Notes: generated by a model from the letters alone, not told the origin. A stretch of 56,035 nucleotides of DNA from Microcaldota archaeon (GCA_016212475.1 JACRGC010000016.1:73824-129858); one strand, 5' to 3'. Numbered from the stretch's first letter, positions 32,233-42,958 are shown. A program made the numbers and translations.

Positions 32233-35200
32233 ATGGGATTAGCTGAGAATTTCCAGGAAAAATGGGAATCGTTCCTCCAATGGTCCGATGAGAAAGGGAT
32301 GCCTTTTAGGGGGATATCCGATTCGCTTGAGGAAAAAGGAATTCCCGCAATGCCCTTTTTCATGTTTTTGGTTTTCCTATTGATTGCCGGCGTGCTATAT
32401 TCGCTTTTCTCCACGCAAGCTGTTGGGCTGATTTCGCCCTCGACAACCGCAATTACCCTAACTCTTTCTGATTCATCTGGCAAACCGGTTCCAAACGCCG
32501 AAGTTTCACTGGTTTCACGATCAAACGATGGCGCAACTCTGAATGGCAAAACGGACAAGGATGGAACCGCTTCATTTAGCGATGTAAAAATCAGCTCTTC
32601 TTTCATAATTTCCGCAATTGATAATGAGGGAAATACCCTAAAAATTGAAGACGATTCAATAGACATCATTAAAAATCGCGAGGAATATTTTGCGTCCTTA
32701 GCATCCGAATTGGTAACTCCTAAAGCTTCCTTAACCGTTGAAATAACCGGCGGCCCGCAGGATGCTCAAAAAATCACAAGCGTAATTGTTGATGATGTGG
32801 GTTTTCCAGTCATAGCCCAGCCTGCCCAACTAGGGAACAAGCCAATATTTATCGGGCTTGATTTGAACAGGGAATACTTAGTAAAGGTCCAATCCACCGG
32901 CTTTAAGACGGAAAATAGGAAAATCACCTTAACATCCGATCAAGTGATTTCTGTTGCATTAAAGGAAAACAGCGTTGCAAACAAGGGTTCGCTTAAAATA
33001 ACCGTTCTGGATATTGAAACCGGAAAGCCCCTAAAGGGCGCTTCCGTTTCAGTGATTGATTCGCAAACCGGGGTAATCCATTACAATAATCTGCTCACCT
33101 CCGAAAACGGCCAAACCGAGCCATTAACGGATTTTGACATCGGAAAAAAAGTAAAAGTTGTTGCCACATTCAAAGGATACTCAGAATCCGAAGAGGAGCG
33201 CACAATTGATGATGACACAAAAGTCGAGATCGAACTTGGAAGGATTTCCGAAGCCGAGCTTAAATCAATCAAGGCGATAATCAAGGATGAATCCGGCTCG
33301 GCAGTTGTAAACCCTATTGTCAAGGTTTACAATTCAAAGAACACCCAAGTTTACAGCGCAAATCCAATTGATGGCGTTGCAATTTTTGGCGATGTTGGCT
33401 CGGATGATTATTTCATAGTCGCATCCAAAAACGGATTTTTGCCATCAACCCTTAAAGATGCCCAAAAAGGCAACACCTACACTCTAACCCTCAAATCCGC
33501 AACATCTGGCAATTCCGGAAAAGTGAAGGTTCAGGTTGAAAACCAAAACGAGGAGGCAGTTCCTCAGGCAATGGTTTCGCTATTTGATTCCGACGGCTAC
33601 CCGCTTGGCGTTGGTGAAAAAATTTCCGGAAACGATGGAATAGCTTCCTTTGATGAAGTTCCATTGCAGGGAATTTATGCAAAAGCCTCCCTTAACGGAC
33701 GAATCGGCTCAAGCAGCGTTTTTGAAATTACTGCTGCTGGCACCGGCGAAGAGGAAAATACGAATCTGCTTAAAGTTTCACTAAAGCCAGCAAAAGGGCG
33801 CGCTGTAGTTTTGATCAAGGATCATTTCACCGGCAAAACCGTTGAAGGCGCAAAAATCGAATTCTCCCCATCGGAAGTTGAATTCTCATCCGAAGCTAGC
33901 TGCATAACCAAAAACGGCAGGTGCACGGTTTCGCTTCTTGAAGGCTCATACATTGCAGTGATCAGTGCAAACAAATACGATACTTTCACTTCTTCAGAAT
34001 TCAGCATCAAGCCAAACGTTGACAACAAGGTGAACTTTGGGATCATCTCTTCTGAAATATCCGACAAATCAAAAATCACTTTCCTTGGGGTTTTCAATTT
34101 GCAGGGGGATTTAGTTAATTCATTATCTCCTGCCTCTACATATAACGCAAAATTTGCAATCAGCAGGCCAAAAGTCAAGATTTTGAAATCGCAAGTGCAG
34201 GTTCGGCTTGGGAATGAAAATACGCTGTTGCAAAATGAATTTGCTTCGCTAATTGGTTATGATGCCCCCGGAGCCGTCGTAGCCACCGGAATTGAAATTG
34301 AAAAAATAAATTCTGGCGCAATTTTGGATGTTACTGAGCCTTCTGCTTCACCAACAGCAACTGTTGCATCCGCAACTCCTTCAGCTTCACTCAATTTAGC
34401 GGATGAACCTCTTTCGCCCGATGCTTTCAAATACGTGAATTTTGATTTCCTCCCATTCGAAGGATCAAAGGAAATCATGGTCCAGTTCAAAACCAAGGCA
34501 ATCTCAACCGGAAAAGTTGATTTGCAATACAGGGTTGCGCACTATTCAGATAAGGAAGTGCTAAGGGACCCAGTTGATAATTCGGCGGCAAGCGGGGCGC
34601 TTGTATCGAACATGCTTTCAAAATCCCTGCAAATCTCCTTTGAAGGCAAATGCGAAAACAACCTTTGCTTGCAATCAAATTTTGAAGGCAAAGCCGGATC
34701 AATTGAAAATAATTTTGAAGCTGCAATTACCGAAACATTCACTTTGAATTTCAAAACAATTGCTCCTAAAGGATCCGCAATTGAGCTTTCTGCGCCAAAT
34801 TCCGACCAAACAATTGCTTTAACCGAAGGAATTTCCGGGACTTCAAAAGCTGCGCTCAAAACCACGGAAGATAGGCAGATTCTTTCATTAGTTTCTCCAA
34901 ACGATAACGCAGAAGGCCAATTCACACTTCAGGCAAGAAGGCTTGCAAACAATGTTGATTTGCTTTTGACCATAACGAATGGGGAAAACACGATTTCGAA
35001 AACACAATCCCTTCGAATTGTTGGAGAAAAGCCCGATCTAAAAGTCACTTATAATGTAATAGTTGATAAGGCCGGCGGAAAAACCCTAAAGGCCCTAAAG
35101 GATAACAAAGTTGTCTTTTCAGTTGTGGATTCGCTTGGGTTGCCACTCAAAAATGCATTTGTTTCGCTTGGCTCTGGCGCCGACGCCCTTGGCGGGACTT

Positions 35201-38200
35201 TATTGGAAGGGCAATTGCAAGAAGCCAAGGATGGCACAATCAAATATGAAATAGATAATGTCAATCCAACCTCCGTAGGTTCAGTAGCCTACAAAATTGT
35301 TGCTGAAGGGTTCAAGCCAAAATCGGGCTCAATCCCTGTTGCTGCAACCAAATTGTTTGACCTTTCAAACAATGCGATTTCACTTTCTGTTTCAAATGAT
35401 GATGAAAAACAAGACAAGTTCAGCATCAGGAATCTCCTATCAAACGAGCTTCGGGTTGATTATACGCTTACCTTTGCAACGCCAAAATACACTGACATTT
35501 CATTGGATGCCGGTTCTGACAAGGTCCGCGGGCTTGAAACCAATGAAAATTCGCTGATTGCAGCAATTTCCGAATCCGTACTTAAGATTTCTGCAACTCC
35601 GCAAACATTAACCGAAAAAATCGTCGGAAAGGTGAACATCAAGGCAAAACTTGGATCATCCGAGCAAACCGAATCCGTCCCATTCGTTGTAAATACAAAT
35701 TACCGCCAGGAGGATCTGAACAAGCTTTGGGGTCTTTCATCCGATTCAATTGGCTTTTCACTTGAGCCTCCAAAAACCAAGGATGCCTCGCAAACAATTT
35801 CAGTAACAAACCAAGGCCCGTATGCAATTATTGTGAACCACCAATCCGCAACAGCCGGGGTTTTCATATCTCCGCTTTCAAAAACATTAGCAGCAGGGGA
35901 AACATTCGAATTTACAGTCAATGCAAAAGCCTCAACTGCGGATTCTTGCAGGTTTGAAGATGAAGTCACAAAAGGCAAAATTGACTTTTTCGCAACAACC
36001 CAAGGAATCACTTCGAAGAAATCGGTTTCTATGCAAGTATCCGTTGTTTCCTCGGAAAATTGCGGGGTCAAAAACGGGCTTCGTGTTTCGCTTCCGGTTG
36101 CATTCTCAGCCCAAATCCCAGCTGGTTCCCGCACTAAATATAATAAGGATGGATCGCTTCTGGTCGAACTTCCATCCAAGGAAAAATTCCGCTTTGATTC
36201 GGGCGCCCAAATTTCCGCTTCAAATACGCAAAATGCGCCCTCATTTCCTGCAGTTTCACAAGGCGGCGGCGGCAGTTACATAAACGTTCCAGCAGGCACA
36301 TACATTGAAGCTTCACCATCATACATCAAGCAATCCGCTTTGCAGCAGCAAGTTTCCTACGCAGGTTTCAATCCAAGCCTGCTTGATCCAAGGCAGCGGC
36401 CATTTTCAAGCAACTCTTATCAACTTGCTTTCCCATTCACAACCTATCTGGATTTTGATACTGGAACCGAATTTTCCAAGCAAGGCTCGCAAAAAATAGC
36501 AAGCATTGATGATTTTGATATTTACTTCCCAGCTTCAGTTCCTCTTGTTAGGGGCAGGAGCGTTCAAGAAAGAAGGGCGACGCTTCCGCCAAATGCGCCG
36601 GTATTCGTCCAATTGACCCCGTTTGTAAACTCCCAGCAATCACTTGAAGTTAGGTTCCCGGTTGATGCAACATTCATTATTACTGAAAGTGTTCGCATCC
36701 GGAAGGATGATTTCACCGGCGCTCGTGCAATACAATTCAGGAGCGGAACAACAATTTCGCTTCCATCGGATGCCATTTACTCGACAGATCCAGCCGCCCA
36801 AGGCGGCGGAGGCGACCTTGCAAATGAGCTTCGAAAAATAACAATCCCTGGCGGTTCAGCTATTATGATCCCAGCGCCATTTGCCTATCAAATTGATCGC
36901 GAGCAAAAGCTCTCACTTCCCTTCAAAATACAATTCAAGGTTCCAAGAAACGACCGCATAAATGTGAATTTGGATTCTGGCGGATTAGAAGCCAAAACGA
37001 TTTCGACTGAAATTTATGAGGTTGCCTTCACGGAAGGATCGACAAGAGTTGGAGTGGAATTTGCAGATGGCAGCAGGGTTATTGAAGCAATTCCGCTTGC
37101 GCCAATTTCAATTAGGCCAACTGATTTTGGAGTAGTTGGGATCAAACGCAAGATGCCAGTTTCCTTTACAATGCAGCTTCCTTCCTCATCTTCAGTTAAG
37201 CGCAAAGGAACATTTGTTCAAATCCTATTTGATAACGGAAACCGAATGCTTTTGGAAGGGATTGATGTAAAGCAAAAGGAGTTCGAAGCAAAAGAAGTTG
37301 AAGTTCCAGCGGGCTCATATGTTACCTTTTCTGCAAACCAGCCTAGTGCCGGCGATCGCATGATAGAGGCAATGAAGTCCGATTTTGGGCAGGAGAAATT
37401 CACAATTTACATCCCCGCGCAAACAACCTACCACTTCCCAATATCTAATAATGTGGAGTTTTCAACGCAATTAAAGCAAGTAATCAATGGGGTAGATGGC
37501 TACCAAGTTGATTTTCCGCTTGATAGATTAAGCTACCAAAAAGTGGACGATTCAAATGATGTGGTTTTGACAATTACGGATTCAGCGCAGGGAGTATCCT
37601 TTACACAAATCGATCCAAAGCCCCAAGGCAAGGAGTTCGAATTCCAATTCTCATTCCCGGTTACTGTTCAAATCCCATCGGAGGCATTTATTGCTCCAAG
37701 GTCTGAAGCTTATGTAAATGAGCTCTACACTTCCTTTAGGATGACTACTCCAACTGAAATACGGTTTTCCGATCCGGATTCGGGCGATGAATTCTGGTTC
37801 CTGGCAACTAGGGTGCTTGCAAAGGATCGCGAGCTTTCGGAGGATGATTTCATTTCGGATCCAAAAACATTCGTGGTTCCTGAAGATACCTTGATTGTTC
37901 CAACAATCCAACAAGATGATGATAAGCAATTCTTATTGCATGCAAAGTTTGGCAAAGATGTCGCATTTGGCCTTCCATCAACAACTGCGGATTTCAAGGA
38001 CAAGGAAAATATAATTGAATTTGGGAATGCATGCAAGCAGGTTCAGGTTAAAGTTGGCGATCGCAAGTACTTCTTACCCTACGCAAAGAAAGTTGATTTC
38101 CCGGATAATGCAAGGATGCTCCCAATTGATGCCGATCCTGAAAAACCAAGGCAAATAATTGTCAAGGCAGATGAGGAAATCGTATTTGAAATCTGCTCCG

Positions 38201-41200
38201 GTAAATTCAAGGACAAGAAGTTCGGATCCATCACGGATACGGTTGATGCGCTTGTCGCTTTTGTGATTCCTAAAGATTCCAAGGAAGTTCCCGGCAAGTA
38301 TGATGTTTCAAGGAAGGAAGTTCAGCTTGATTTCACGGACGCCGATGCTTCCCAAAAGAAGGATGTAAACATTTGCGTCCTAAACTACGGCTTTTCTGAT
38401 TTGGTTGCTGAAATGCAACTTGAGGAGAACAAATTGCGATCAGGCTCCCTTGATTATAGGGACTCGGGCTATGTTGGCGGCGCAGTTGGTCCTGGTTTGA
38501 TTGATTCTATTAATAGGAAGGGAAGCTCCGCCCTCAAATCAGTTATCCGGCCAAACATCTGGGTTGGCCAGGAAGCTTACATGAAACTCCCATCAGTTGA
38601 ACTTGCAAGGCAAAGCTGTGAAACAAGGACTTTCAAGATACAGCTTGGCGTTCCTTCTCAATATTTGGATGAGGATGGATGCATCGCTGAAGAGTTCAAG
38701 AACAAAATTACGGATCCGGAAAGGGATGGAACATACCTTAGGATTGATGGCACATACAATGGCATGCCGGTTTCACAAAAGATCGGAATTGTTTACAATT
38801 TGAAAAAGGAAAACAAGTGCGTTGGGTCGCTATTCAAGCAATTCAGGAGCATGCTGAAAGGATTTTTTGTGAATTATGATTCCAACCTAGATAATGTCAA
38901 GTTTGATTCTAAAATGGCGCTTTACTTCAAGGATGTTGGCCACACAAGGTATATTTCAGCTGTTAATAATTTGGATCAAAAAACCACGTATAAAATAACC
39001 GGCGATTCCAACAAGCTTGGATGCCTGCCCTCATCTGGAACAATTGCCCCAAGCGGAACTTTGGAGCCAGGCGAAGGAAAAATAATCGAGTGCAAATCAT
39101 TAATGCCAGGAACTGGCAAATTGGTTTTCACTCCATACGATTCCGAGGACAAGCCTCTCAAAGATTACATCCGGACAGTCAATTTTGAAATCTTCTCAGT
39201 TGAAGCCGGCTTCAAGGACATCTATTCCAGCTCTTCAATGGGGGATTTGGCTCCGCAAGCGGCAAGAGTTGATGCTGGTGATGGTACAACGCAACCATCT
39301 GCCCCAACAATTCCTTCTACTGCCCAACCTCAAGCTGCAAATCATTTGGAATTTTCCGGAATCACAGCAGTTGAGGCAACCGATTCGGTATTTGCATACG
39401 ACCCATTCCCGGCAAGAAAGGCAAGTTTTGCGGATGCAACCGTTGCCAAGGATGCCAATACCGCTTCTGATAAGCCAATCTCAGAAAAATTGCCAACAAA
39501 TGCAATGCAATGCCAAACGAATTTCTGTTCATCAGACCAAGTTGAAGCGGCGTTCACCGGATTTACGGACGAGTTAGTTTCACTTGTTAATAATTTATAC
39601 GCTGATAAAGGCTTCCCAGAATCCCTCAATACCTTCTGTGAGCGGACCCAAAGCAAATCTGCCGGTTACAAGAAATCAATAATTATCCAGGCTGCAAATG
39701 CTTGGACCCAGCTTTCAAATAAGGATATTGAAACTATAGTCGATAAACAATTCAAGGCCGGATCAATAATATTAGGCGGAGGAATCGAAACTTCAGATCT
39801 TAACATTAAAGGATGCGGAATTTATGTTGTTCAGGCAAGGCTTAACATCTGCAATTCGCCCGGAAGCAAATCAAAGGAAGATTGGCTTAGGGAATCGCAA
39901 ATTGAATTTAAGACATTGGAAAAGAAAGCCTGCGATGAAACTGTTGCCAATGCGCCGTTATTGCTTGCTGAAAGATCGGCAACAGAGCCAATTGTTGGAA
40001 GGGTTCAAAACAGCGTAATTGGATTTGCAGATAGGGAAAATCCGCTTGAAGCCGGTGGGGTGGTGGGGGCTCTTCAAACCGTGCAGCTTTTCAACATTGG
40101 TCCATACAAGGAATCGCCAAACAAGAAAGATCTTTCAAATATCGATTCAATTTACGAATCGTTCTACAAAACCCCTAGGTCTGAAACTATAGTCCTTGCT
40201 GAGCCATATAATGCTGGCAAGTTTTGCGCTATTTATGGTGTAAGTACTATGGGCGCAGTTTATGGAGCTGCAATCGGAAGTGTTGCATTAAGCGCTTGGT
40301 CGAATATCGGAAAAGCACTAACCATTGCCGGCATTCCGGAGGCAATTTCAAACGTCCCATACTTGGTAAAATCGGCATATTATATGGGCACTACGCTTTC
40401 GCTTTGTACAGTAAGCATTGCCCAGCAAGCAATTTATCAACCAAAGGACACAATTTGCCAAATCGCAAATGATTGCATTGCAGGCGGCCTTGCTGGAGGA
40501 ATGGAATCCCTATTTACTGCTGTTCCCGGATCAGGAACTGGAAAAATATTTGCTAAAAAATTCATTACAGAACTCGTGCAAACCGCAGGCGTTACTGCAA
40601 TTATTGATGCTGGGCTTTTAGGATATAATGCTGCAATTGATGCTGATGTTCCCTATTACGTGCCGACCCCGGTTGCATATGGTGTTGCAAGAATTTACCG
40701 GACATTTGGAACAAAAGCATTCTTCCAGGATTATTTGATGCGAAATGGTTATGGCAGAAAAGAGGCAAGTGATATTTCCAAGAAGGTAACTTCCCAACTC
40801 TCAAAGCCACTGACTGAAGTTGGCGCATTGAAAGATTTGACGGAAGCTCCCGATAAATTGCTTAGAAGAATCAATGCCAATTTGCCTGCTGATAAAAAGA
40901 TCTCCTCATTGTCTCAAATCGAGAGCTGGGATGAACTCTTTGAAAAATTAAGGGGTACGCCGGACGTATCATGGGATCTTTACAAGAAAATAGACCCTAG
41001 CGATTACAAGAAATTATATGGGCCGGTTAGCGAATTCCAATCTGCAAAATCAACTGAATCCAACTTGAAGTTTTCAATCAAGCAGTTGGAAGGAAATAAG
41101 TTGGCGACTAATTCAAAATTAGACTTTATTTCTGGCCCTAATATTAAGGAAAATGGGGCTTTGCGTAAGCAGTACGTGGATGAAATAGCTTCTTTGGATT

Positions 41201-42174
41201 CCAGTTTGATATCTTCAAATGCAGAATTGGCCGATATTAAGAAAAAATTGAACGTTCTCAAATTGGATGCGGATGATGCTTTTGAAACCATGCTTAAGAA
41301 ATCAAAGGCAAGGTTTGGATCAACTGCAAAAGCGCCTGGAGATCTCTTTGCCGAAGCTACAAAATCAAAAGTAGATAGTTTGGATGATCTTCTTTTGAAA
41401 AATAAACTGACACAAAGCCAATATGATGACTTGCTTAAGAAAGCAAAAGATTTGCAGGAAGTTAGGGCAACAAAACTTAGGAACAAGTTAGGGGGGGAAT
41501 ATTCTTCTTTATTGGAAAATAACGCCCGCTTAAGATCAATATTCCAGGTAGTTCTTCCGATGCTTTTCCACATCGATGTAAGGCCCATTCAGGGCGCTTT
41601 GGATTATAGGTACGTCAACCATATTGTTGCCTACAGCGGAAAAGATCCAATCGATTCTGATGGTTCTATGAGCAGAATTTGCGTAATGAATTATGCCAAT
41701 AATGGGGAGGAGTGCACAAGCAAAATTGATCCTAATGAGTTATGCAAAGTCGATTATGCAGCCTGCTTCCATTTAGTCAAGGGCAGAAAATTCTCAACTG
41801 AAGATCAGGGTTACGCGCTATTTGTTGGCGTTAACAAGGGAATTGATTTCAAGAAGGTATCCGAATCTGTTTTCCTATCCTCCGTACCTCCATTAACTGG
41901 TAAGGAACTTGGAAACAACAAGATTGGAGTTGGCTACTTTGATGATGTTGGAAAATTGCCTGTAACGGCCGAGGATCAAGAAATTGCGATTCCAGGAACG
42001 GATGGCGAAAGGGCAAATGACTTTTATGAAACGTTGAGAATTAACTGCCAAGTAAATGGCTACTGCCCGGGCAAAATCACATCCGGATATTTCACCCAGG
42101 CGTTGAAGGATAAAATTGATTCGGACGCTGTTGGAGCAATTAATCAAATGAAATCCGATTCAGGAATCAAATAA
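32233..42174 (+). CDS. Giant membrane-anchored surface protein, 3313 aa
   Basis: Residues 1-40 are cytoplasmic, 41-60 a membrane helix (PFFMFLVFLLIAGVLYSLFS), and the rest extracytoplasmic. Residues 72-600 hold five or six carboxypeptidase-regulatory/CNA-B-like beta domains with repeated starts (GKPVPNAEVSL, GKPLKGASVSV, GKTVEGAKIEF). A Ser/Thr/Ala/Pro linker lies near 697-716. From about 1280 to 1960, short repeats alternate between P-A-G-[ST] turns and F-P-x-hydrophobic strands. A second Pro/Ser/Thr linker is near 2343-2360. The C-terminal 950 residues are different: Cys-rich alpha/beta parts, a hydrophobic region near 2665-2740, a coiled coil near 2930-3080 and a terminal Cys-containing domain. 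It is probably an adhesin or cell-contact protein. Confidence 0.9.
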   Translation: MGLAENFQEKWESFLQWSDEKGMPFRGISDSLEEKGIPAMPFFMFLVFLLIAGVLYSLFSTQAVGLISPSTTAITLTLSDSSGKPVPNAEVSLVSRSNDGATLNGKTDKDGTASFSDVKISSSFIISAIDNEGNTLKIEDDSIDIIKNREEYFASLASELVTPKASLTVEITGGPQDAQKITSVIVDDVGFPVIAQPAQLGNKPIFIGLDLNREYLVKVQSTGFKTENRKITLTSDQVISVALKENSVANKGSLKITVLDIETGKPLKGASVSVIDSQTGVIHYNNLLTSENGQTEPLTDFDIGKKVKVVATFKGYSESEEERTIDDDTKVEIELGRISEAELKSIKAIIKDESGSAVVNPIVKVYNSKNTQVYSANPIDGVAIFGDVGSDDYFIVASKNGFLPSTLKDAQKGNTYTLTLKSATSGNSGKVKVQVENQNEEAVPQAMVSLFDSDGYPLGVGEKISGNDGIASFDEVPLQGIYAKASLNGRIGSSSVFEITAAGTGEEENTNLLKVSLKPAKGRAVVLIKDHFTGKTVEGAKIEFSPSEVEFSSEASCITKNGRCTVSLLEGSYIAVISANKYDTFTSSEFSIKPNVDNKVNFGIISSEISDKSKITFLGVFNLQGDLVNSLSPASTYNAKFAISRPKVKILKSQVQVRLGNENTLLQNEFASLIGYDAPGAVVATGIEIEKINSGAILDVTEPSASPTATVASATPSASLNLADEPLSPDAFKYVNFDFLPFEGSKEIMVQFKTKAISTGKVDLQYRVAHYSDKEVLRDPVDNSAASGALVSNMLSKSLQISFEGKCENNLCLQSNFEGKAGSIENNFEAAITETFTLNFKTIAPKGSAIELSAPNSDQTIALTEGISGTSKAALKTTEDRQILSLVSPNDNAEGQFTLQARRLANNVDLLLTITNGENTISKTQSLRIVGEKPDLKVTYNVIVDKAGGKTLKALKDNKVVFSVVDSLGLPLKNAFVSLGSGADALGGTLLEGQLQEAKDGTIKYEIDNVNPTSVGSVAYKIVAEGFKPKSGSIPVAATKLFDLSNNAISLSVSNDDEKQDKFSIRNLLSNELRVDYTLTFATPKYTDISLDAGSDKVRGLETNENSLIAAISESVLKISATPQTLTEKIVGKVNIKAKLGSSEQTESVPFVVNTNYRQEDLNKLWGLSSDSIGFSLEPPKTKDASQTISVTNQGPYAIIVNHQSATAGVFISPLSKTLAAGETFEFTVNAKASTADSCRFEDEVTKGKIDFFATTQGITSKKSVSMQVSVVSSENCGVKNGLRVSLPVAFSAQIPAGSRTKYNKDGSLLVELPSKEKFRFDSGAQISASNTQNAPSFPAVSQGGGGSYINVPAGTYIEASPSYIKQSALQQQVSYAGFNPSLLDPRQRPFSSNSYQLAFPFTTYLDFDTGTEFSKQGSQKIASIDDFDIYFPASVPLVRGRSVQERRATLPPNAPVFVQLTPFVNSQQSLEVRFPVDATFIITESVRIRKDDFTGARAIQFRSGTTISLPSDAIYSTDPAAQGGGGDLANELRKITIPGGSAIMIPAPFAYQIDREQKLSLPFKIQFKVPRNDRINVNLDSGGLEAKTISTEIYEVAFTEGSTRVGVEFADGSRVIEAIPLAPISIRPTDFGVVGIKRKMPVSFTMQLPSSSSVKRKGTFVQILFDNGNRMLLEGIDVKQKEFEAKEVEVPAGSYVTFSANQPSAGDRMIEAMKSDFGQEKFTIYIPAQTTYHFPISNNVEFSTQLKQVINGVDGYQVDFPLDRLSYQKVDDSNDVVLTITDSAQGVSFTQIDPKPQGKEFEFQFSFPVTVQIPSEAFIAPRSEAYVNELYTSFRMTTPTEIRFSDPDSGDEFWFLATRVLAKDRELSEDDFISDPKTFVVPEDTLIVPTIQQDDDKQFLLHAKFGKDVAFGLPSTTADFKDKENIIEFGNACKQVQVKVGDRKYFLPYAKKVDFPDNARMLPIDADPEKPRQIIVKADEEIVFEICSGKFKDKKFGSITDTVDALVAFVIPKDSKEVPGKYDVSRKEVQLDFTDADASQKKDVNICVLNYGFSDLVAEMQLEENKLRSGSLDYRDSGYVGGAVGPGLIDSINRKGSSALKSVIRPNIWVGQEAYMKLPSVELARQSCETRTFKIQLGVPSQYLDEDGCIAEEFKNKITDPERDGTYLRIDGTYNGMPVSQKIGIVYNLKKENKCVGSLFKQFRSMLKGFFVNYDSNLDNVKFDSKMALYFKDVGHTRYISAVNNLDQKTTYKITGDSNKLGCLPSSGTIAPSGTLEPGEGKIIECKSLMPGTGKLVFTPYDSEDKPLKDYIRTVNFEIFSVEAGFKDIYSSSSMGDLAPQAARVDAGDGTTQPSAPTIPSTAQPQAANHLEFSGITAVEATDSVFAYDPFPARKASFADATVAKDANTASDKPISEKLPTNAMQCQTNFCSSDQVEAAFTGFTDELVSLVNNLYADKGFPESLNTFCERTQSKSAGYKKSIIIQAANAWTQLSNKDIETIVDKQFKAGSIILGGGIETSDLNIKGCGIYVVQARLNICNSPGSKSKEDWLRESQIEFKTLEKKACDETVANAPLLLAERSATEPIVGRVQNSVIGFADRENPLEAGGVVGALQTVQLFNIGPYKESPNKKDLSNIDSIYESFYKTPRSETIVLAEPYNAGKFCAIYGVSTMGAVYGAAIGSVALSAWSNIGKALTIAGIPEAISNVPYLVKSAYYMGTTLSLCTVSIAQQAIYQPKDTICQIANDCIAGGLAGGMESLFTAVPGSGTGKIFAKKFITELVQTAGVTAIIDAGLLGYNAAIDADVPYYVPTPVAYGVARIYRTFGTKAFFQDYLMRNGYGRKEASDISKKVTSQLSKPLTEVGALKDLTEAPDKLLRRINANLPADKKISSLSQIESWDELFEKLRGTPDVSWDLYKKIDPSDYKKLYGPVSEFQSAKSTESNLKFSIKQLEGNKLATNSKLDFISGPNIKENGALRKQYVDEIASLDSSLISSNAELADIKKKLNVLKLDADDAFETMLKKSKARFGSTAKAPGDLFAEATKSKVDSLDDLLLKNKLTQSQYDDLLKKAKDLQEVRATKLRNKLGGEYSSLLENNARLRSIFQVVLPMLFHIDVRPIQGALDYRYVNHIVAYSGKDPIDSDGSMSRICVMNYANNGEECTSKIDPNELCKVDYAACFHLVKGRKFSTEDQGYALFVGVNKGIDFKKVSESVFLSSVPPLTGKELGNNKIGVGYFDDVGKLPVTAEDQEIAIPGTDGERANDFYETLRINCQVNGYCPGKITSGYFTQALKDKIDSDAVGAINQMKSDSGIK

Positions 42175-42195
42175 TTCGGTTTAAATCAGGAACCA

Positions 42196-42203
42196 TTTTA
42201 AAA
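42196..42203 (+). promoter_or_regulatory. TATA box for the gene after the giant
   Basis: TTTTAAAA at 42196-42203, 35 bases before ATG 42238, suggests separate transcription of the anchor protein downstream of the giant. Confidence 0.5.
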
Positions 42204-42237
42204 CAAGGTTTCATAGTATTTTTAGTTGTGGTAAATA

Positions 42238-42876
42238 ATGGCAGAAAAATCCTCATCAAGGCATTCACCGGGCTTTAACCTATTTTTGATCCTTGTAATT
42301 ATTTCTCTGTTCATTGTGGCAATGTATTTCCTCTACACTGAAAAGAACCGGCCTCTTTCAAAGCAGGTTGTGCTTCTTGGGAAATCAAAAGATCAGCTGG
42401 CAGCAGATTACTTGAAAGCACTTGAAACAAAATACGCAGACAAGACAATACTTTACGAAGACCCGGTGTTTGGCTACAAACTAAGGTATCCAATTGGCTA
42501 TGACGCAGTTGTTGCTCCCTATCCTGACATCCACCAAAGGTTTGCCGCATATTACCCTCCGTTTTCAATGGAATTAATTGACATACGATTGCTCAAATCA
42601 TCTGAAATTACTGAAAAAGACATCCAAGAGTCTGCAAAAGAGCTAAAAACTACTTATTTGAAGGAAACCATCAATGGAAATACGGTTTATCTTTTCAGTT
42701 CAAGGGAACAATCAATTATTGATGAGAACGATTCAATTTTTGTCAAGCAGGCATTCTTTAGCTGCAAAGATATTGCCGGAAAGCCGTATTGGCTATCATT
42801 TACCGGCGGGGTTTCGGAAGCGCTTGCTCCGGATTTGGATTTGGTTGAATATATGATTCGGACTTTGAAGTGTTAA
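42238..42876 (+). CDS. Single-pass membrane protein of the surface-protein locus
   Basis: A 212-residue protein with a short basic N-terminus, one helix (FNLFLILVIISLFIVAMYFLY, residues 16-36) and an outer alpha/beta domain. The domain contains DPVFGYKLRYPIGYDAVVAPYP, an aromatic-rich segment like those in small lipoprotein or chaperone-like outer domains. Two Cys (FFSCKDIAG and the C-terminal Cys) could bond. The gap to the giant gene is 63 bases in the same direction, and it has its own TATA-like box. A partner role to the giant is inferred from position only. Confidence 0.65.
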   Translation: MAEKSSSRHSPGFNLFLILVIISLFIVAMYFLYTEKNRPLSKQVVLLGKSKDQLAADYLKALETKYADKTILYEDPVFGYKLRYPIGYDAVVAPYPDIHQRFAAYYPPFSMELIDIRLLKSSEITEKDIQESAKELKTTYLKETINGNTVYLFSSREQSIIDENDSIFVKQAFFSCKDIAGKPYWLSFTGGVSEALAPDLDLVEYMIRTLKC

Positions 42877-42958
42877 CTAGCGATTTTGAATTGATTTGGG
42901 TTGCAAGCCTTAATTCTCAATATTTTTTACAATCAATAGTTGGGTGATATGTGTGGGT

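Noticed and set aside
41004-41588. 194-codon minus-strand frame inside the giant gene
   Set aside because: Antisense shadow of the coiled-coil region, without start signals.
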